Source: Myxococcales bacterium
GTDB lineage: Bacteria > Myxococcota_A > Polyangia > Polyangiales > Ga0077539
Length of the DNA stretch: 53,159 nucleotides
Direction: 5' to 3'
Assembly (NCBI GenBank): GCA_030652255.1
Contig: JAUSAZ010000074.1
Span: forward strand, 1 to 53,159
Shown here: in pieces, positions 34,726-43,402 of the stretch
How positions within the stretch are numbered: the first letter of the stretch is position 1
Layout: each line of letters begins with the position of its first letter
Notes under the pieces: model-generated
Databases searched by the model: none
What the model was told of the DNA's origin: nothing
Seen by the model: the letters and a program-made list of their open reading frames with translations, nothing else
Translations under genes and position numbers: made by a program

Positions 34726-36470
34726 CGGCAGGTGAAGGCCGGCGCGCGCCCGGTGGACTCGTCGTTGGTGTTGCCGCGGGCCATGCAGGGCTCGTCCTCG
34801 CTCCACATGCGCCAGTCGGCGCCGCGGCCCATCGTCGCGGCGTGCTCGCTCCAGCGGCGGTACCCGTCGCTCGTCGCCGACGCCCCCTCCGCGCGGAACA
34901 CCGTCGGCGCCGCGCACACGCCCCGCGTGGCGTTGTTGCGCTGCTCGGTGGCGGCGTAGTCGAGGATGACCTCGGCCATGGCGGCGTTGCTGCGGTTCCA
35001 GCAGCAGGTGCGCGAGCGCTCGTAGGTGAGCTCGCCGAAGACCCAGTCTTCGAGCAGCCGGTGGGTGCCGTCGGTCTGCGCGCGCGAGCGGCCGGCCTCG
35101 GCCTCGATGCGGTAGAGCTCCTCGAAGGCGTCTTCGCGGCGGGTGCGGGCCGAGCAGCTCGCGGGGTACATCCGCAGGTGCTCGCGGGCGGAGCGCACCT
35201 GGCCGAGGGCCGCGTTGCGCCGGTCTTCCACGCTCGGCACCACCAGGATCTCCCCGAAGCGCGCGGGCCGCGCGGAGATGGCCGCGTGGTCGGCCTCGTC
35301 GATGGCTACGGCGCGGTCGCGGGTGGAGAGCTCGTTCATCCACTGGCCTTCGCGCAGGGCCGCGGTGCGCCAGCGGCGCAGGCCGCCGCCGAGGGCGGCG
35401 TAGGGGGTCCCGTCCGAGGCCTGGCCCACGCCGCCGGTGTTGGCGAGGGTGAAGTACCGCCGGGCGCTCGCGGGCTCATCCCACACGGGCTGCCGCCGGG
35501 GCATCGAGCCCGAGATCACGTCGACGGCGAAGCGGCCGGTCATGGGCTCGCTCACCCGCAGCACGGGGATGGCGTGCCCGATGCCCGAGCGCTGCCAGCG
35601 CTCGAGCAGCACGTCGCCGGGCGCGAGCGCCTCGGGCTGCACGTGGAACATGTTGGACGCATCCGCCAGGTTGCCGCTCCCGAAGTAGAGCAGCACCAGG
35701 CGCAGGAAGTACCCGACGCGCTTGTTGAGGAACATCTCGTCGAAGTACGCGCCCGCCCCCGGCGCGCGCCCCCCGGTCGAGGGGATCCACGGCACGGTGT
35801 CATCGTCGCCGAGGTGGTAGTTGCGGAGCGTGGCGTCCTTCGGCCACGCGGCGCCCGCGCGCCAGGCGCTCTCGTGGTCGCGGTACTGCGTGCGGAAGAG
35901 GGGGAAGCGCCCGACGCGCTGTCCGCTGCGGTTCACGAAGCCGAAGTGCCCGGCGTAGAGCACCTGCCGCCCCTGGGCGTCCCAGCCCTGGAGGAAGAAG
36001 GGCAGGTGGTAGAAGCTCGCGAAGGCCACCCGCAGGAAGACCGCCACCTCGGCGCACTCCAGCGTCGGCGCGCCGATCACCCGGTCGCCGTAGGGGGTCG
36101 GCACCTGGATGGTGTGCCCGGAGCCGCCCGCGCGGGGCACGCGCTGGAAGGAGTTGAGCCAGCGCTCGTACTTCTGCTCCCAGTCGAGCCCCGAGCCCGC
36201 GGCCCAGGCGACGCCCGCGGCGCGCGCGGCGGTCGTGTCCGTGTCGCTCCAGCGGTTGGTGACCGACCACACCTCGGTCGACGCGCCCGGGGGAACCCGC
36301 GGCCCGCCCTGCTGGATGCGCACCTCGTCGGGCAGCTGCGAGAGCGTCCCCTCGAGGCCCGTCTCCGCCGCCGCCTCGTCGAAGGCCGTCGGCGGATCGG
36401 CCGCGCAGCCCACCACCGAGAACGCCAGCGCCGCCGCCCAGACCCTGTAGGTGCTCTTCGTGTGTCCCAT
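34722..36470 (-). CDS. Lipoprotein with NlpC/P60-like cysteine-hydrolase features
   Basis: 582 residues from ATG 36470 (a GTG lies one codon upstream). Lipobox VVGC. I do not recognise a named family, but Cys139 starts a helix (LECAEVAVFLRV) and His299 sits in LAPGDVLLERW...GIGHAIPVL, the PGD and GHxxPV pattern of NlpC/P60 and papain-like cell-wall hydrolases; 160 residues between them is longer than usual. The C-terminal third has paired Cys (SCSAR, RTCCWNR, GVCAAP, PCMARG, FTCR) and many Glu/Arg helices. A peptidoglycan or amidase role is a guess. It is transcribed in the same direction as lnt, 63 bases downstream of it. Confidence 0.6.
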   Translation of the reverse strand: MGHTKSTYRVWAAALAFSVVGCAADPPTAFDEAAAETGLEGTLSQLPDEVRIQQGGPRVPPGASTEVWSVTNRWSDTDTTAARAAGVAWAAGSGLDWEQKYERWLNSFQRVPRAGGSGHTIQVPTPYGDRVIGAPTLECAEVAVFLRVAFASFYHLPFFLQGWDAQGRQVLYAGHFGFVNRSGQRVGRFPLFRTQYRDHESAWRAGAAWPKDATLRNYHLGDDDTVPWIPSTGGRAPGAGAYFDEMFLNKRVGYFLRLVLLYFGSGNLADASNMFHVQPEALAPGDVLLERWQRSGIGHAIPVLRVSEPMTGRFAVDVISGSMPRRQPVWDEPASARRYFTLANTGGVGQASDGTPYAALGGGLRRWRTAALREGQWMNELSTRDRAVAIDEADHAAISARPARFGEILVVPSVEDRRNAALGQVRSAREHLRMYPASCSARTRREDAFEELYRIEAEAGRSRAQTDGTHRLLEDWVFGELTYERSRTCCWNRSNAAMAEVILDYAATEQRNNATRGVCAAPTVFRAEGASATSDGYRRWSEHAATMGRGADWRMWSEDEPCMARGNTNDESTGRAPAFTCR

Positions 36471-36533
36471 CACGACGCCGGTAATACCTCACCGACGCAC
36501 CGCTTGTCTGGATCCCCCCCCCCGGGGAAATCC

Positions 36534-38105
36534 TCAGGCCGCGGCGGGCGCCGGGCGGCGCCGCACCACGCTGTACAGGCCCAGCAGCACCCCGGCCCAG
36601 CCGACCCAGTCGCCCGTGTAGCCGTAGACGGTGCGGCCCTGGCGCAGGTGCACCGTGGCCACGACGTTCTCGCGGGTGAAGGTGCGGCTCTGGGCCAGCA
36701 CGCGACCGCCCGCGTCGATGACCGACGAGACCCCGGAGTTGGCCGCGCGCACCAGGTCGCGCCGGTGCTCGACCGCGCGAAACTTCGAGAGGGCGTTGTG
36801 GATCCACGGCTCGGCCGTGTCGCCGAACCACGCGTCGTTGAGGATCACCGCCAGCAGGTCGGGGTTCACGCGGTTCTGGAAGTCGCGCACGAACCTCGGG
36901 AGGATGTCCTCGTAGCAGATGAGCGGCGCGACGGTGCCGCCGGGGACGGGCAGCGTGCGGATGGTGCTGCCGCGGGTGAAGTGCCCGCTGTGCGGCGACG
37001 CCCGGTAGATCTGCGGGAAGGTCTCGCCCAGCGGGATGTACTCCCCGAAGGCCAGCAGGAAGACCTTGTCGTACGAGCCGCGCATGTTGCCGTCGGCGTC
37101 GGTCATGAAGGCCGTGTTGTAGAGGTTGGGGCGCTCGGGCGTGCCGTCGCGCACCGAGAGCGCGCCGAAGAGCACGGGGGTGCGCAGGTCCCACGGGGGG
37201 ATGTAGTCGCGGATGTTGGTGACGTGCTCGGGGATGCGAAACGCCACGGCGCTCTCGCTCCACACGATCCACTCCACCCCCTGCGCCTCGAGCGCGCGGG
37301 AGGCCGCGAGGTGCCGGTTGAGCGCCTCGACGGGGTCGTTGCGCTTCTGCATCAGCCCGAGGTTCTGCTGCACCACGCCGACCCGCAGCGGGCGGGCGCG
37401 CGCGGTCTCCGAGTCCACCTGCCCGAGGCGCCAGTGGCCGTAGGGGATCGCCAGCGCCCAGAAGGCCAGCGGCAGCGCGAGGGGACGCAGGCGGTGGGCC
37501 CACGAGCCGGTGCGCGTCCACGCCTCGGCGAGGGCGGTGTGGCCGAGCACCATGGCGGCGGTGATGAGCAGCACGCCGCCGAGGTCGGCGGTCTGGTAGA
37601 GCACCGGCGCGTTGTGCAGCGAGTTGGCGAGGTACCAGGGGAAGAGCAGCGGGAAGAGCAGCTCGACCCCGGCGGCCAGGAGCGGCACCGCGAGCAGCCG
37701 GGGGAGGTTGCGCGCGTCGGCCTTGCTCACCAGCCACGCGAGCACGCCGTACTGGAGGCCCTGGGCGATCCAGAGCAGCGAGGCGAAGAGCACGCAGAGC
37801 GCCGTGGGGAAGCCCGAGAAGGTCTTGAGCATCCCGACGATCCAGCTGAAGCCGCCGGCGACGGCGACGGTGCCGGTGACCCACCCGAGGCGGGTCGCGC
37901 GCCAGCCGGTGCGGCCGCGCAGGGCGACCAGCAGGGGCGCAAGCGACACGAAGGCCAGGGGGTAGATCTCCCGGCCCGCGAAGCCGAGGAAGATCGCGAG
38001 GCCGCTGAAGACGGCGCAGGCCAGGGCCCAGCGCTCGCGCATCACCACGCGAACCGTCGGGGGTGGGGCCGCGGCCGCGCTCCGGTAGGGGGTCGATTCA
38101 CTCAT
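36534..38105 (-). CDS. lnt: Apolipoprotein N-acyltransferase
   Basis: 523 residues starting at ATG 38105. About seven membrane helices occupy residues ~20-215, followed by a nitrilase-like periplasmic domain and a final C-terminal helix. The catalytic triad is visible: Glu in VWSESAVAF, Lys in YDKVFLLAFGEYIP and Cys in LICYEDILP; the conserved HFTRG-like and NDAWFGDT segments are also present. Lnt transfers a third acyl chain from phospholipid to the N-terminal Cys of lipoproteins in the inner membrane. Its presence beside many lipoprotein genes is consistent, though it is a general housekeeping step. It diverges from trmB with a 114-base gap. Confidence 0.95.
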   Translation of the reverse strand: MSESTPYRSAAAAPPPTVRVVMRERWALACAVFSGLAIFLGFAGREIYPLAFVSLAPLLVALRGRTGWRATRLGWVTGTVAVAGGFSWIVGMLKTFSGFPTALCVLFASLLWIAQGLQYGVLAWLVSKADARNLPRLLAVPLLAAGVELLFPLLFPWYLANSLHNAPVLYQTADLGGVLLITAAMVLGHTALAEAWTRTGSWAHRLRPLALPLAFWALAIPYGHWRLGQVDSETARARPLRVGVVQQNLGLMQKRNDPVEALNRHLAASRALEAQGVEWIVWSESAVAFRIPEHVTNIRDYIPPWDLRTPVLFGALSVRDGTPERPNLYNTAFMTDADGNMRGSYDKVFLLAFGEYIPLGETFPQIYRASPHSGHFTRGSTIRTLPVPGGTVAPLICYEDILPRFVRDFQNRVNPDLLAVILNDAWFGDTAEPWIHNALSKFRAVEHRRDLVRAANSGVSSVIDAGGRVLAQSRTFTRENVVATVHLRQGRTVYGYTGDWVGWAGVLLGLYSVVRRRPAPAAA

Positions 38106-38219
38106 CGTAGGTGTCGGTGGGGTCACGGCTGGAATGGCGCGTCGCCAGAGTGTGAAGGGGGTATCGGAAGCCGTTGCGCGCGCGGGCGGCGCCACGGTAG
38201 CACGGCGGGTGACGGCCCC

Positions 38220-38828
38220 ATGCACATCGACAAGTACGACCACGCACCGCGGCTCCCGGAGGGGGAGAGCATCGACCTCGACGCGATCATCCCGGGGGAG
38301 GGCAGGGTGTTCCTGGAGGTGGGGCCGGGCCGCGGGGGCTTCGCGCTGGGCTACGCGGCGCTGCACCCGGAGACGCGCTTCCTGGCGATGGAGATCCGCC
38401 GCAAGCTGGCCGCGCAGCTCGACGAGCGGCTCCAGAAGAAGGGTTTCACCCGGGCCCGGTGCTTCGCCGAGGACGCCGGGCTCGCGCTCCCGCGGCTGCG
38501 CCCCGACGGGTGCGCCCTCGGGGCGGCGGTGCACTTCCCCGACCCCTGGTGGAAGAAGCGCCACGCCAAGCGCCTCGTGGTGCAGGACGCCTTCGTCGCC
38601 GAGCTCGCGCGCCTGCTCGCGCCGGGCGCGCTGCTGCTGGTGCAGACCGACGTCGAAGACCGCGCGGTGGCCTACTTCGAGCGCCTCGCAGCGTGCCCGG
38701 CGCTGGAGAATACCGTGACGGGTATGTTCGCCGACGAGAGCCCCTTCGCCCCGGCGCGCTCCAACCGCGAGGTGCGGGCCATCGCCGACGGGCTGCCCAT
38801 CCACCGGATGGTGTTCCGGCGGCGATGA
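38220..38828 (+). CDS. trmB: tRNA (guanine-N7)-methyltransferase
   Basis: 202 residues from ATG 38220. The SAM-binding motif EVGPGRGGFALG and the TrmB hallmark HFPDPWWKKRHAKRLV are complete, as is AMEIRRKLA after strand 2. TrmB methylates G46 in the variable loop of many tRNAs. It lacks the N-terminal extension of some family members. The next gene, an alpha/beta hydrolase, overlaps by four bases (ATGA), so the two are translated together even though no functional link is known. Confidence 0.95.
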   Translation: MHIDKYDHAPRLPEGESIDLDAIIPGEGRVFLEVGPGRGGFALGYAALHPETRFLAMEIRRKLAAQLDERLQKKGFTRARCFAEDAGLALPRLRPDGCALGAAVHFPDPWWKKRHAKRLVVQDAFVAELARLLAPGALLLVQTDVEDRAVAYFERLAACPALENTVTGMFADESPFAPARSNREVRAIADGLPIHRMVFRRR

Positions 38829-39796
38829 TCGCGCGCGACTCGTGGGCCGAGGGCCCCGCGGGGCGCATCCGGCTGCGGTGGACGCTCCCGCCGGGGGAGG
38901 GGCCCTTCCCGTGGGTGATGTACCTCCCGGGCTACGCCGCGGGGGGCCTCGGGTTCTTCCCGGAGCCCGCGGTCGACCCGCTGCGGTGCCTGCTGGGCGA
39001 GCTCAGCGCGGCGGGCTACGCGACGGCGCGCGCGGAGAAGCGGGGGATGGGCGGCAGCGGCGGTCCGAGGGCGGCCGACGCGGGCTTCGAGGACGAGCAC
39101 GACGACCTGCGCGCGGCCCTCGCGGCGGTCGTCGCGGCGCCCTGGGTCGACGGGCGGCCGGGCGCGCTGCTGGGGCACTCCATCGGCGGATTGCACGCCC
39201 CGCGGCTGGCGGCGGGCGCGGCGGCGGTGCGGGCGGTGGCGCTCTCCGGGGTGGGCTGGCTCACCTGGGCGGAGTACCTGCTGGCCAACCAGCGGCGCGT
39301 GCTGGCGATGGCGGGCGCCGGGCCCGTGGAGATCGAGGCGCGGCTGCGCGCGCTGGAGCGCTTCAACGCGCGGGTGCTCCAGGAGGGAGCGCACCCCGCC
39401 GCGGCGCTCGCGGGCATCGAGGCGCACCGGGAGTGGCTGGGCGTCGACGCCGAGGGGCGGCTGCACGGGCGCACGGGGCGCTACTGGCAGGAGGTGCAGG
39501 CGTGCCCGGTGGCGGCCCCGCTGCTGGCGCTGACGGTGCCCGTGCTGGCGATGTGGGGCGCGAGCGACTGGCAGTCGCAGCGGGAGGAGCACGTCGCGAT
39601 GGCGGCGGCGATCAACGCCGCGCGGCCGGGCGGCGCGCGCTTCGTGGAGATCGCGGGGGCCGACCACGACTGGCGGGCGCACCCGACCCCGGAGGCCTCG
39701 ATGGCCGCGCGCTGGACGGGGGACTTCGCCGATGGGGTGGCCGAGGCCCTGCTGGGGTGGCTGCCCGGGGCGGGGGTCAGCGCCTCGGGGCGATGA
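38825..39796 (+). CDS. Alpha/beta hydrolase
   Basis: 323 residues, starting in the stop region of trmB. The nucleophile elbow GHSIGG places Ser at 119; an acid in WGASDWQS and a His in AGADHDW complete a plausible triad, and LPGYAAGG supplies the oxyanion-hole strand. There is no signal peptide. The sequence is close to dienelactone-hydrolase/peptidase-like alpha/beta hydrolases; the substrate cannot be inferred. Its last 20 bases overlap the 3' end of the convergent GIDE-like gene. Confidence 0.85.
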   Translation: MIARDSWAEGPAGRIRLRWTLPPGEGPFPWVMYLPGYAAGGLGFFPEPAVDPLRCLLGELSAAGYATARAEKRGMGGSGGPRAADAGFEDEHDDLRAALAAVVAAPWVDGRPGALLGHSIGGLHAPRLAAGAAAVRAVALSGVGWLTWAEYLLANQRRVLAMAGAGPVEIEARLRALERFNARVLQEGAHPAAALAGIEAHREWLGVDAEGRLHGRTGRYWQEVQACPVAAPLLALTVPVLAMWGASDWQSQREEHVAMAAAINAARPGGARFVEIAGADHDWRAHPTPEASMAARWTGDFADGVAEALLGWLPGAGVSASGR

Positions 39797-41036
39797 AGTC
39801 CGGGAGCTTGCCGGTGCCGGTGTCGACGATGCGGCGCCGGAGGTACCAGGGCCGCGAGCCGAAGACCGAGATGGGGTAGATGAGCAGCAGCGCGGCCGCC
39901 ACGAGGCCCAGCACGATGGCGCGGCCGTCGGTGATCTGCCCCCCGACGCCGATCTGCACCACGCCGTCGGAGAGCGCGGAGACCGTGTAGCGCACCTCCG
40001 GGCAGGCGCCCGACTGCACGCACGACCACACCGCCGCGCTGCACTCGTCGGTGAGCACCTGCGCGCGGCCGCCGTCCTCGCGCACGCTGCGCAGCCCGTA
40101 GTGCTGGACGTAGTACCCGGGGCGGTTCTTGGGCTTGCGGTAGACCTGCCACTGGCGGGTGGCGCCGGGGACCGCCCGCACCGTCTCTCCGGTGAGCCCG
40201 AGCAGCGCCACCGTCGGGAACACCACCGTCGGTAAAGCCAGCGCGAGCGCCGCCACGCCCACGAGCCACGAGCGGTAGAAGCGCGCGCGCTCGTCGGAGG
40301 TGGCGCCCGGGCGCTCGGTGGACACCACCATCGGGCCGATGCGCGAGGGGCGCAGCACGGGCTCCGTCGCCGCGACGCGGTAGGCGGCGCCCATGCCCGA
40401 GGGGTTGGCGCCGAAGAGGGAGCCCGAGACGTGGACGGTCTCGCCCGGCGTGAGCTCGGCGAAGCGCACCCGCTCGGCGTACGAGCGGCGCTCGACGCGG
40501 GAGAGCTCGTCGCGCAGCACCACGCGCTCGTCGGGCTCGACGCGCACCAGCTCGCCCGTGAAGCGCCGCACCCAGAAGGGCCGCACCCGCACCTCGCGCG
40601 ACCGCTCGGACCACGAGTGCGACCACCCGTGCTTCCCTTTGATGTCCTTGCCCTCCTGCTGGATCGCCAGCTGGATCGCCGGGCCCGTCGCCCCGGGCTC
40701 GAGCTCCACCTGGCCCACGATCACCGCGTGCCCGTTGACCAGCGGCGCCTTCGGGTCGAAGCCCCGCTCGACCGCCGCGCGCTTGCGGTGCTGCACCCAC
40801 CAGAAGAGCGACCACGCCCCGACCAGCCCGCACGGCAGCACCACGAAGAAGAACAACAGCGCCGCCGTGGTGTCGCCGTCGATGCGAGAGCGCGCGATCG
40901 TCTCCGAGGGGTCGAGCCCGCGCGCCTCGGGCGACTGCGGCGGCGCCGGGATCCACTCGGCGTCGGGCTCCATGCACCCCGCGAGCGCCAGGGAGGCCCA
41001 CAACAACAACGTCCCCGCTGCCCGACCGCGCGCCAT
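39777..41036 (-). CDS. GIDE-domain-like membrane lipoprotein
   Basis: 419 residues with lipobox LAGC. Three membrane segments: ~57-80 (AALLFFFVVLPCGLVGAWSLF), ~243-270 and ~372-392. Between the first two is a ~170-residue soluble part with NGHAVIVGQVE, REVRVRPFWVRRFTGELVRVEP and LTPGETVHVSGSLFG. This order (xGxVxG, then a disulfide-free beta domain with PF...D/RxTG...V, then GxxVxVxG) resembles the GIDE domain found in eukaryotic MUL1 and in bacterial membrane proteins of unknown role. The RING finger of the eukaryotic ligase is absent, so ubiquitin ligase activity should not be assumed. Confidence 0.6.
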   Translation of the reverse strand: MARGRAAGTLLLWASLALAGCMEPDAEWIPAPPQSPEARGLDPSETIARSRIDGDTTAALLFFFVVLPCGLVGAWSLFWWVQHRKRAAVERGFDPKAPLVNGHAVIVGQVELEPGATGPAIQLAIQQEGKDIKGKHGWSHSWSERSREVRVRPFWVRRFTGELVRVEPDERVVLRDELSRVERRSYAERVRFAELTPGETVHVSGSLFGANPSGMGAAYRVAATEPVLRPSRIGPMVVSTERPGATSDERARFYRSWLVGVAALALALPTVVFPTVALLGLTGETVRAVPGATRQWQVYRKPKNRPGYYVQHYGLRSVREDGGRAQVLTDECSAAVWSCVQSGACPEVRYTVSALSDGVVQIGVGGQITDGRAIVLGLVAAALLLIYPISVFGSRPWYLRRRIVDTGTGKLPDFIAPRR

Positions 41037-41203
41037 AGGTCCGCGAGCCTAGCGCGGAATCCGCCGCTTGCGTCCGCAGGGGCGCGGCTGTTGTGCCGCA
41101 TGCCCGGATGGCGTTCAATCATGGAATCCGCGGAGAGGTTCAGCACCGTCGAGCCAATGGGTGGCGGACGGGGCGCCGCTCCATGTCGCTGAGGTCATTT
41201 CCG

Positions 41204-43186
41204 ATGCCGCACCTCCTCGGTCTCGAGTTGCATACGCCCGGGTACTCGGTCGCGGCGATGGACGCCGGGCTCACCATCGGGTCGCTCGCGCTCGCCGATC
41301 ACGACGGCGCCCTCGCGCACACCAGCGCGCGGGCGTGGAAGTGGTCGCTGGGCACCGACGACGGCGACCTGGTCGCGTCGGTGACGGCGGGGCAGTTCTT
41401 CGCGGGGGTGGAGGAGTCCGCGGGCGCCGGGTCGCTGGCGGTGGTCGCGATCCCGTCGGCGTGGGGCGATCGCCCTCGCCGCTCGCTGCTGCACGCGCTG
41501 GAGCGCACGACCCTCGACGTGCTGCGCCTCGCCCGCGAGACCTCCGCGCTGGTCGTGGGCGCCTCGCTCGCGGACCCGTCGCTCTCGGGCGTCTGCGCCG
41601 TGGTCGACCTCGGGGGCCACAAGCTCGAGGTCGCCCTGGCGGAGGTCACCGGGGGGATGCTCCGGGTGCTGGCGCGCGAGAGCGTGGTGGGCCTCGGGGA
41701 CGAGCGCATGGGCTTCGGCGAGGTGCTCCAGCTGATCACCGGGCTCGGCCGCCGGCTCACCGACGAGGCCGGGCTGGAGCCCCGCGACGTCGAGCGGGTG
41801 ATCGCCGGCGGGCGCCGTCTCGCGCTGCCCTCCATGGCCCACGGCGTCGAGTCGATCTGGGCGGTGCCCCCCGAGCTGGCGGCCCCCGGGGCCATCGCCC
41901 GCGGCGCCGCGCGCCTCGCCGCCGGGCTCGCGGGCGCGCTCCCGGCGTGGATCATCGACGACGACCTGCACGAGGCCCCGCTCGCGCACCTCCGCCCCTC
42001 CGCCCGTCGCGGGGTCTCCACCATTCCCCCGGCGCCCTCGCCGCTCGCGCACCCGTCCTCCGAGCACCCGTCGTCTGGTCGTCCCTCGGATGTCGGCATC
42101 AGCGAGCACCCCTCGGTGATGCCGGGCGCCGGTCCGGCCGCCCCGGTGCCTTCGTCCGGGGACTTCGTGGGTCTCGCCTCGGTCGACGCGGCGCGCGCCC
42201 TCGACCTCGTCCACCCGGTCTCCGGGGGCGGCCTCGCGCACCCGGCGCTCATCACCCTGCTCAACCAGTTCACCTTCCTGCGCGGGGCGAGCGGCACCCT
42301 CACGCTGCGGTCGCGCGACGACGTGCTCGCGCTGCCCATCTACCGCGGCGGCGTCTGCGTGAGCGCCGGCGAGCGCGCCCGGGCCCTGCGCGTCGGCGAG
42401 TGGTCCGCCGGGACCTTCACCTGGCGCGAGGAGCCGCTCTCCTCGGCCCTCACGAAGCTGCGCACCCCGATGACGGCCTTCGTGGTGGGGGCCCTGCGCG
42501 CTCGCCTGCGCGCCTTCGGCGAGCGCGACTTCGACGACGCCTACCTCCCGAAGATGGATCTCTCCCCGTCGGTGCACCCCGACCGCTTCGAGCGCCTCGA
42601 GCGGCTGTGCATCCCCGAGGCCGAGCTGCGCGCCGTGGAGCACGTCGTGGACGGCAGCCGCAGCCTCCAGACCATGCTGGGCGAGGGGTACATCGGCCGC
42701 ATGACCCTGCTGCGCCTGGTGCTGCTGCTCGACCTCTACAGCGTGCTCCAGTGGGCCGCGCCCACGCACGCCGCCGTCGAGGACCCGGTCGCGGCGATGG
42801 CGCGCACGCTCACGGCCATGGAGCGGGGCAACCACTTCGTCGCGCTGGGCGTGCACTGGAGCGCCGGGCCCGAGGAGATCCACGAGGCGTGGGAGCGGTT
42901 GCGCGCGGAGTACGCGCCCGACGGTCGGTGGGCGCCGCACGACCCGGCGGCCGCGGCGGCGATCGTGCGACGGGGCGAGGCGGCGTGGCAGGTGCTGCGC
43001 GACGACGGCGCGCGGGTGCAGCACCGGCGCGAGTCCTACGAGGGCATGGACGAGGCGCTGCTGGCGCCCCTCGTGGAGGCGCGGGCGAAGGCGCTGGAGA
43101 TGCGCGGAGAGAACCGCGCGGCGGCGGAGATGAGCCGGCTCCAGAAGGAGTTCGCGGCGGTGCTGCCGCGGCGCGAGCGGAAGTAG
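41204..43186 (+). CDS. Hsp70/actin-like protein fused to PATAN-like and J-like domains
   Basis: 660 residues from ATG 41204, the start with GAGG nine bases upstream; ATGs at 41093 and 41183 lack this. Residues ~1-265 look like an Hsp70/actin-type ATPase shell: LGLELHTPGYSVAAM, VVAIPSAW, VVDLGGHKLEVALAEV (second phosphate loop, Asp ~135) and VIAGGRRLALP. A Pro/Ser linker follows. Residues ~345-425 resemble a PATAN/DUF4388 domain (ALITLLNQFTFLRGASGTLTL, then GEWSAGTFTW). Residues ~542-612 resemble a J domain (FVALGVHWSAGPEEIHEAW, AWQVLRDDGARVQH), but HPD is replaced by APD. It may be a self-contained regulated chaperone-like or signalling protein. Confidence 0.65.
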   Translation: MPHLLGLELHTPGYSVAAMDAGLTIGSLALADHDGALAHTSARAWKWSLGTDDGDLVASVTAGQFFAGVEESAGAGSLAVVAIPSAWGDRPRRSLLHALERTTLDVLRLARETSALVVGASLADPSLSGVCAVVDLGGHKLEVALAEVTGGMLRVLARESVVGLGDERMGFGEVLQLITGLGRRLTDEAGLEPRDVERVIAGGRRLALPSMAHGVESIWAVPPELAAPGAIARGAARLAAGLAGALPAWIIDDDLHEAPLAHLRPSARRGVSTIPPAPSPLAHPSSEHPSSGRPSDVGISEHPSVMPGAGPAAPVPSSGDFVGLASVDAARALDLVHPVSGGGLAHPALITLLNQFTFLRGASGTLTLRSRDDVLALPIYRGGVCVSAGERARALRVGEWSAGTFTWREEPLSSALTKLRTPMTAFVVGALRARLRAFGERDFDDAYLPKMDLSPSVHPDRFERLERLCIPEAELRAVEHVVDGSRSLQTMLGEGYIGRMTLLRLVLLLDLYSVLQWAAPTHAAVEDPVAAMARTLTAMERGNHFVALGVHWSAGPEEIHEAWERLRAEYAPDGRWAPHDPAAAAAIVRRGEAAWQVLRDDGARVQHRRESYEGMDEALLAPLVEARAKALEMRGENRAAAEMSRLQKEFAAVLPRRERK

Positions 43187-43204
43187 GGGCCCCGCGCTCA
43201 GCCG

Positions 43205-43397
43205 CATCCCTCTCGATGGTGCCGCTGGGCCCGTCGCCGCGCCCTGAAGGACGCGGCAACGCGTGCAGCGATGAAGGCCGCAACGGCCTGTACGTTGTCC
43301 AGGACTGCGACCAGCCCGCTTGCGGGCTTCATCGCTGCACGCGTTGCCGCGTCCTTCAGGGCGCGGCGACGGGCCCAGCGGCAGCTTGAAAGGGATG
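43205..43397. repeat. Large palindromic element with perfect 56-base arms
   Basis: Bases 43221-43276 and 43327-43382 are exact reverse complements of each other over all 56 positions; similarity continues imperfectly outward to about 43205 and 43397 (CATCCCT at both ends). The 50-base loop holds two smaller hairpins: GGCCG-CAA-CGGCC near 43276-43288 and AGCCCGC-TT-GCGGGCT at about 43313-43328. It lies between convergent genes and codes for no protein of its own. It could be a MITE-like element, a bidirectional terminator or a folded RNA. Confidence 0.85.
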
Positions 43398-43402
43398 GCC
43401 TG

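Noticed and set aside
33357..38828. 1823-codon open frame crossing several genes
   Set aside because: It is a shadow of the DUF4139, lnt and trmB coding regions; only its end coincides with the real trmB gene. The rest has low-complexity composition.
39777..41036. Annotation as an E3 ubiquitin ligase
   Set aside because: No RING or other ligase catalytic motif is present; only the GIDE-like part is similar.
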